A stretch of DNA of 8,923 bases. Origin: an uncultured Pseudorhodobacter sp. Lineage in GTDB: Bacteria > Pseudomonadota > Alphaproteobacteria > Rhodobacterales > Rhodobacteraceae. The first letter of the stretch is position 1; each line of letters begins with the position of its first letter. The stretch lies in the NCBI GenBank assembly GCA_945952425.1, contig CAMFIX010000101.1, positions 1 to 8,923 of the forward strand. The letters run 5' to 3'. Shown here piece by piece: positions 6,134-8,923 of the stretch. Both the position numbers and the translations under genes were made by a program. The notes under the pieces were generated by a model. The model made no database searches and had not been told where the DNA came from. It saw nothing but the letters and a program-made list of their open reading frames with translations.

Positions 6134-6920
6134 GGCGGGCCTCTGTCGAGATGCGGTGGGGGTGGGTGAAAACCTCGAACCTGTCGGGACGGGCGAGGGC
6201 TGCGAGGGTGATGTTCAGGCTTTCAGCCAAGGCGACGGCATGGGCGGTGGGGGCCGAGACGGCGATCAGGACAGGCTGGCCCATGGCCGCGACCTTCTGC
6301 ACCATGTCGATGGAGACGCGGGAGGTCAGGACGATGGCGCCCGTAGGCTGCACCGCCTGGACCGCCCCCGCCAGCTTGTCCAAAGCGTTGTGCCGCCCGA
6401 CATCCTCGCGGACGGCCAGCATGCGGCCCTCGGCCCAAAACCCCGCGGCATGGGCGGCGCGGGTCACGTCATGCAGCGGCTGGGCCTGCGGCAGGGCGGC
6501 GACGGCGGCCATGATGCCCGAGGGCGTCAGGGCGAGGTCGGCGGTCACGGGCGGCAGCGCGCGCACCGCCTCTTCGATGCTGTCGATGCCGCAAAGCCCG
6601 CAGCCCACCGGCCCCGCCATCCTGCGGCGACGGCGGACAAGGCGCGCCTCGGCCTCGGGGGTCACCCAGATTTGCAGGTCGATGCCCTTCTCGGTCTCGA
6701 CCGGGGTGATTTCCGTGATTTCCGAAGGGCTTGCCAGCCCCTCGGTCAGCGCGAACCCATAGGCGAAATCCACCAGGTCGGCGGGCGTCGCCATCATCAC
6801 CGCCTGGGTCGAGCCGTTGAACGAGATCGCCACCGCCACCTCCTCGGGCAGCTCTCGCAAGCCGCTGGACGAGCCGCCGGGCCCGAAGGCCAGGCGGGGG
6901 AGGGGGCGATGGGTCTTCAT
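6123..6920 (-). CDS. fdsC: Formate dehydrogenase maturation sulfurtransferase, FdhD/FdsC family
   Basis: FdhD-type proteins bind bis-MGD cofactor and transfer sulfur from a cysteine desulfurase to it before insertion into formate dehydrogenase. The encoded protein is 265 residues. The two sulfur-relay cysteines are present as GCGLCG (Cys107 and Cys110), at the position of the E. coli FdhD CxxC. The family hallmark EDVGRHNALDK is at 172-182, with TSRVSIDMVQKVA (199-211) and SAPTAHAVALAE (222-233) downstream. DFAYGFALTEG (51-61) is also typical. I chose the start at 6920 because its ATG overlaps the fdsA stop as ATGA; an in-frame ATG at 6977 would lie inside fdsA and add 19 unrelated residues. 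The gene order A-C-D identifies it as fdsC of the fds cluster rather than a stand-alone fdhD. Confidence 0.95.
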   Translation of the reverse strand: MKTHRPLPRLAFGPGGSSSGLRELPEEVAVAISFNGSTQAVMMATPADLVDFAYGFALTEGLASPSEITEITPVETEKGIDLQIWVTPEAEARLVRRRRRMAGPVGCGLCGIDSIEEAVRALPPVTADLALTPSGIMAAVAALPQAQPLHDVTRAAHAAGFWAEGRMLAVREDVGRHNALDKLAGAVQAVQPTGAIVLTSRVSIDMVQKVAAMGQPVLIAVSAPTAHAVALAESLNITLAALARPDRFEVFTHPHRISTEARHVA

Positions 6921-8923
6921 TCGGCCGCCGCCACCCGGCGCGACAGGGTGGCTTGGGCGTTGTATTCCTCCTGCCACTCGGTCGGGCCGTTCGAGAGCGC
7001 CACCTGCACGGCGGTCACCTTGTATTCCGGGCAGTTGGTCGCCCAGTCCGAGAAGTCGGTGGTCACCACATTGGCCTGGGTGTCGGGGTGGTGGAAGGTC
7101 GTATAGACCACGCCCGGGTTGACCCGGTCGGTGATCGTGGCCTTCAGCGAGGTTTCGCCCGAGCGCGAGGCCAGCTTGACCCAGTCGCCTTCCTTGATGC
7201 CGCGCTGTTCCGCGTCATGCGGGTGGATTTCCAGGATGTCCTGGTCGTGCCACACCACGTTGTGCGTCCGCCGCGTCTGCGCCCCCACGTTATACTGCGA
7301 GAGGATGCGCCCGGTCGTCAGCAAGAGCGGGAAGCGCGGGCCGGTGCGTTCGTCCGTCGCCACGTATTCCGTGTTGATGAAGCGCCCCTTGCCGCGGACG
7401 AAGCCGTTCACGTGCATCAAGGGCGTCCCTTCCGGGGCCTTTTCGTTGCAGGGCCACTGGATCGAGCCCATCTCTTCCAGCTTGGCATAGGACACGCTGG
7501 CGAAAGAGGGGGTGGTCAGGGCGATCTCGTCCATGATCTCGCTGGGATGGGCATAGGTCCAGCCGGCCCCCATGGCATTGGCGAACATCTGGGTGACCTC
7601 CCAGTCGGCATAGCCCTGCCGCGGCGCCATGACCTTGCGGACGCGGTTGATGCGGCGCTCGGCATTGGTGAAGGTGCCGTCCTTTTCCAGGAAGGACGAG
7701 CCCGGGAAGAAGACATGGGCGTAATTGGCCGTCTCGTTCAGGAAGAGGTCATGGACGATGACGCATTCCATCGCGGCCAGGCCCGCCGCAACGTGCTTGG
7801 TGTCGGGGTCGGATTGCAGGATGTCCTCGCCCTGGCAGTAGAGCCCCTTGAAGGTGCCCTCAACGGCGGCATCCAGCATGTTGGGGATGCGCAGGCCCGG
7901 CTCGTTGTCGATCTCGACGCCCCAGACCTCGCGGTAGATGTCGCGCACCGCCTCGCCCTTGACGTGGCGATAGCCCGGCAGCTCGTGCGGGAAGCTCCCC
8001 ATGTCGCACGACCCCTGCACGTTATTCTGCCCCCGCAGCGGGTTCACGCCCACGCCCGGGCGACCGATGTTGCCGGTCAGCATGGCAAGGTTCGCGATCC
8101 CGATGACGGTGGTCGAACCTTGGGAGTGTTCCGTCACGCCGAGGCCGTAATAGATCGCCGCATTGCCGCCCTTGGCATAGAGGCGGGCGGCGGCGCGGAC
8201 CTCTTCGGCCTGCACGCCGGTCAGGATCTGCACGGCCTCGGGCGAGAACTGGGGCTGGCTAATGAACTCGGCATAGGCCTGGAATTCGTCCCAGTCGCAG
8301 CGGTTGCGGATGAAGTCCTCGTCAAACAGGCCTTCGGTGACAATGACATGGGCCAGGGCCGAGACGACGGCGACATTGGTCCCCGGCGTCAGCGCCAGAT
8401 GGTGCGCCGCCTTGTAATGCGCGCCCTGCACCGACTCGGTCCGGCGCGGGTCGACCACGATCAGCTTGGCCCCCTGGCGCAGCCGCTTCTTCATGCGGCT
8501 GGCGAAAACCGGGTGGCCCGAATGCGGGTTGGCACCGATGACCATGATGACATCGGCCTGTTCGACCGAATCGAAGTCCTGAGTCCCGGCGCTGGTCCCG
8601 AAGGTCTGCCCCAGCCCATAGCCGGTGGGCGAGTGGCAGACGCGGGCGCAGGTGTCGGTGTTGTTGTTCTTGAACACCGCCCGGGTCAGCTTTTGCACCA
8701 GGTAGGTTTCCTCGTTGGTGCAGCGCGAGGAGGTGATGACGCCGACCGAATGGCGGCCATGGCGGTCGATCAGCCCCTGCATCCTTTTGGCGGCGAACTT
8801 CATCGCCTCGGGCCAGGAGACCTCTTTCCACGGGTCGTTGATGCTGTCGCGGATCATCGGCGACAGGATGCGGTCCTTATGGGAGGCATAGCCATAGGCG
8901 AAGCGCCCCTTGACGCAGGAATG
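6917..8923 (-). CDS. fdsA: NAD-dependent formate dehydrogenase catalytic subunit alpha, C-terminal 668 residues
   Basis: FdsA carries the bis-MGD molybdenum (or tungsten) centre that oxidises formate to CO2; electrons pass through iron-sulfur clusters to FdsB and NAD+. The frame is open to the right edge, so the true start is outside; full FdsA proteins are roughly 950 residues. The first visible residues, HSCVKGRF, hold the last cysteine of the Moco-proximal [4Fe-4S] cluster and the lysine equivalent to E. coli FdhF Lys44. The metal ligand lies in RVCHSPTGYG: Cys96-His97 of the fragment (codons 8638-8633), a TGC cysteine rather than selenocysteine. The active-site arginine is in NPLRGQNNVQG (Arg297), matching FdhF Arg333. 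The C-terminal dinucleotide-binding domain spans about 525-645, with FPLLLTTGRI and SQYNVGAQTRRT. The N-terminal [2Fe-2S] and other [4Fe-4S] regions are beyond the window. Confidence 0.96.
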   Translation of the reverse strand, partial: HSCVKGRFAYGYASHKDRILSPMIRDSINDPWKEVSWPEAMKFAAKRMQGLIDRHGRHSVGVITSSRCTNEETYLVQKLTRAVFKNNNTDTCARVCHSPTGYGLGQTFGTSAGTQDFDSVEQADVIMVIGANPHSGHPVFASRMKKRLRQGAKLIVVDPRRTESVQGAHYKAAHHLALTPGTNVAVVSALAHVIVTEGLFDEDFIRNRCDWDEFQAYAEFISQPQFSPEAVQILTGVQAEEVRAAARLYAKGGNAAIYYGLGVTEHSQGSTTVIGIANLAMLTGNIGRPGVGVNPLRGQNNVQGSCDMGSFPHELPGYRHVKGEAVRDIYREVWGVEIDNEPGLRIPNMLDAAVEGTFKGLYCQGEDILQSDPDTKHVAAGLAAMECVIVHDLFLNETANYAHVFFPGSSFLEKDGTFTNAERRINRVRKVMAPRQGYADWEVTQMFANAMGAGWTYAHPSEIMDEIALTTPSFASVSYAKLEEMGSIQWPCNEKAPEGTPLMHVNGFVRGKGRFINTEYVATDERTGPRFPLLLTTGRILSQYNVGAQTRRTHNVVWHDQDILEIHPHDAEQRGIKEGDWVKLASRSGETSLKATITDRVNPGVVYTTFHHPDTQANVVTTDFSDWATNCPEYKVTAVQVALSNGPTEWQEEYNAQATLSRRVAAAE

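Noticed and set aside
6012..7106. A 364-codon plus-strand frame opposite fdsC
   Set aside because: It is antisense to fdsC and the end of fdsA, both of which carry conserved catalytic motifs; the plus-strand translation has none.
6633..8640. Possible selenocysteine or internal stop in formate dehydrogenase
   Set aside because: The active-site codon is TGC and the frame has no internal stop, so this is a cysteine-containing enzyme.
1..8923. Search for IS elements, CRISPR repeats, tRNA genes or defence modules
   Set aside because: No transposase-like protein, spaced direct repeats or tRNA-like sequence was seen by eye; gene content is housekeeping and metabolic.

Overview
The window is GC-rich and densely packed. 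Stops and starts repeatedly overlap as ATGA. Protein content points to an alphaproteobacterium of the Rhodobacteraceae type (Rhodobacter, Paracoccus or a relative). The clues are a thioredoxin-TPR protein paired with a stand-alone LON substrate-binding-domain protein, an fds-type cytosolic formate dehydrogenase cluster in the R. capsulatus gene order, and a compact rfbCBDA operon. This placement rests on family resemblance read by eye, not on a database search.

Layout. (1) Positions 1-1611, minus strand: a CnoX-like thioredoxin/TPR protein is followed by a LON-domain protein. A possible third gene runs off the left edge. This looks like a small protein-quality-control operon. (2) Positions 1612-1734: a 123-bp divergent intergenic region carrying a candidate promoter for the thioredoxin operon. 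(3) Positions 1735-5040, plus strand: rfbC-rfbB-rfbD-rfbA, the four enzymes that turn glucose-1-phosphate into dTDP-L-rhamnose. All three junctions are ATGA overlaps, so translation is probably coupled. (4) Positions 4982-5836, minus strand: a small Wzz-like inner-membrane protein that may regulate polysaccharide chain length. Its 3' end overlaps the 3' end of rfbA by 59 bp. (5) Positions 5891-8923, minus strand: the end of an NAD-dependent formate dehydrogenase operon. It holds a partial catalytic subunit fdsA, the sulfurtransferase-type maturation factor fdsC (FdhD family) and the small subunit fdsD. The expected fdsG and fdsB and the N-terminal iron-sulfur part of fdsA would lie beyond the right edge.

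The genes form three functional themes: protein folding and redox protection, rhamnose-nucleotide supply for surface polysaccharide (with a possible chain-length regulator), and formate oxidation to CO2 coupled to NAD+ reduction. I see no mobile element, CRISPR array, RNA gene or clearly novel system. The least described items are the Wzz-like gene and the ambiguous left-edge reading frame. No gene-free stretch exceeds 300 bases.
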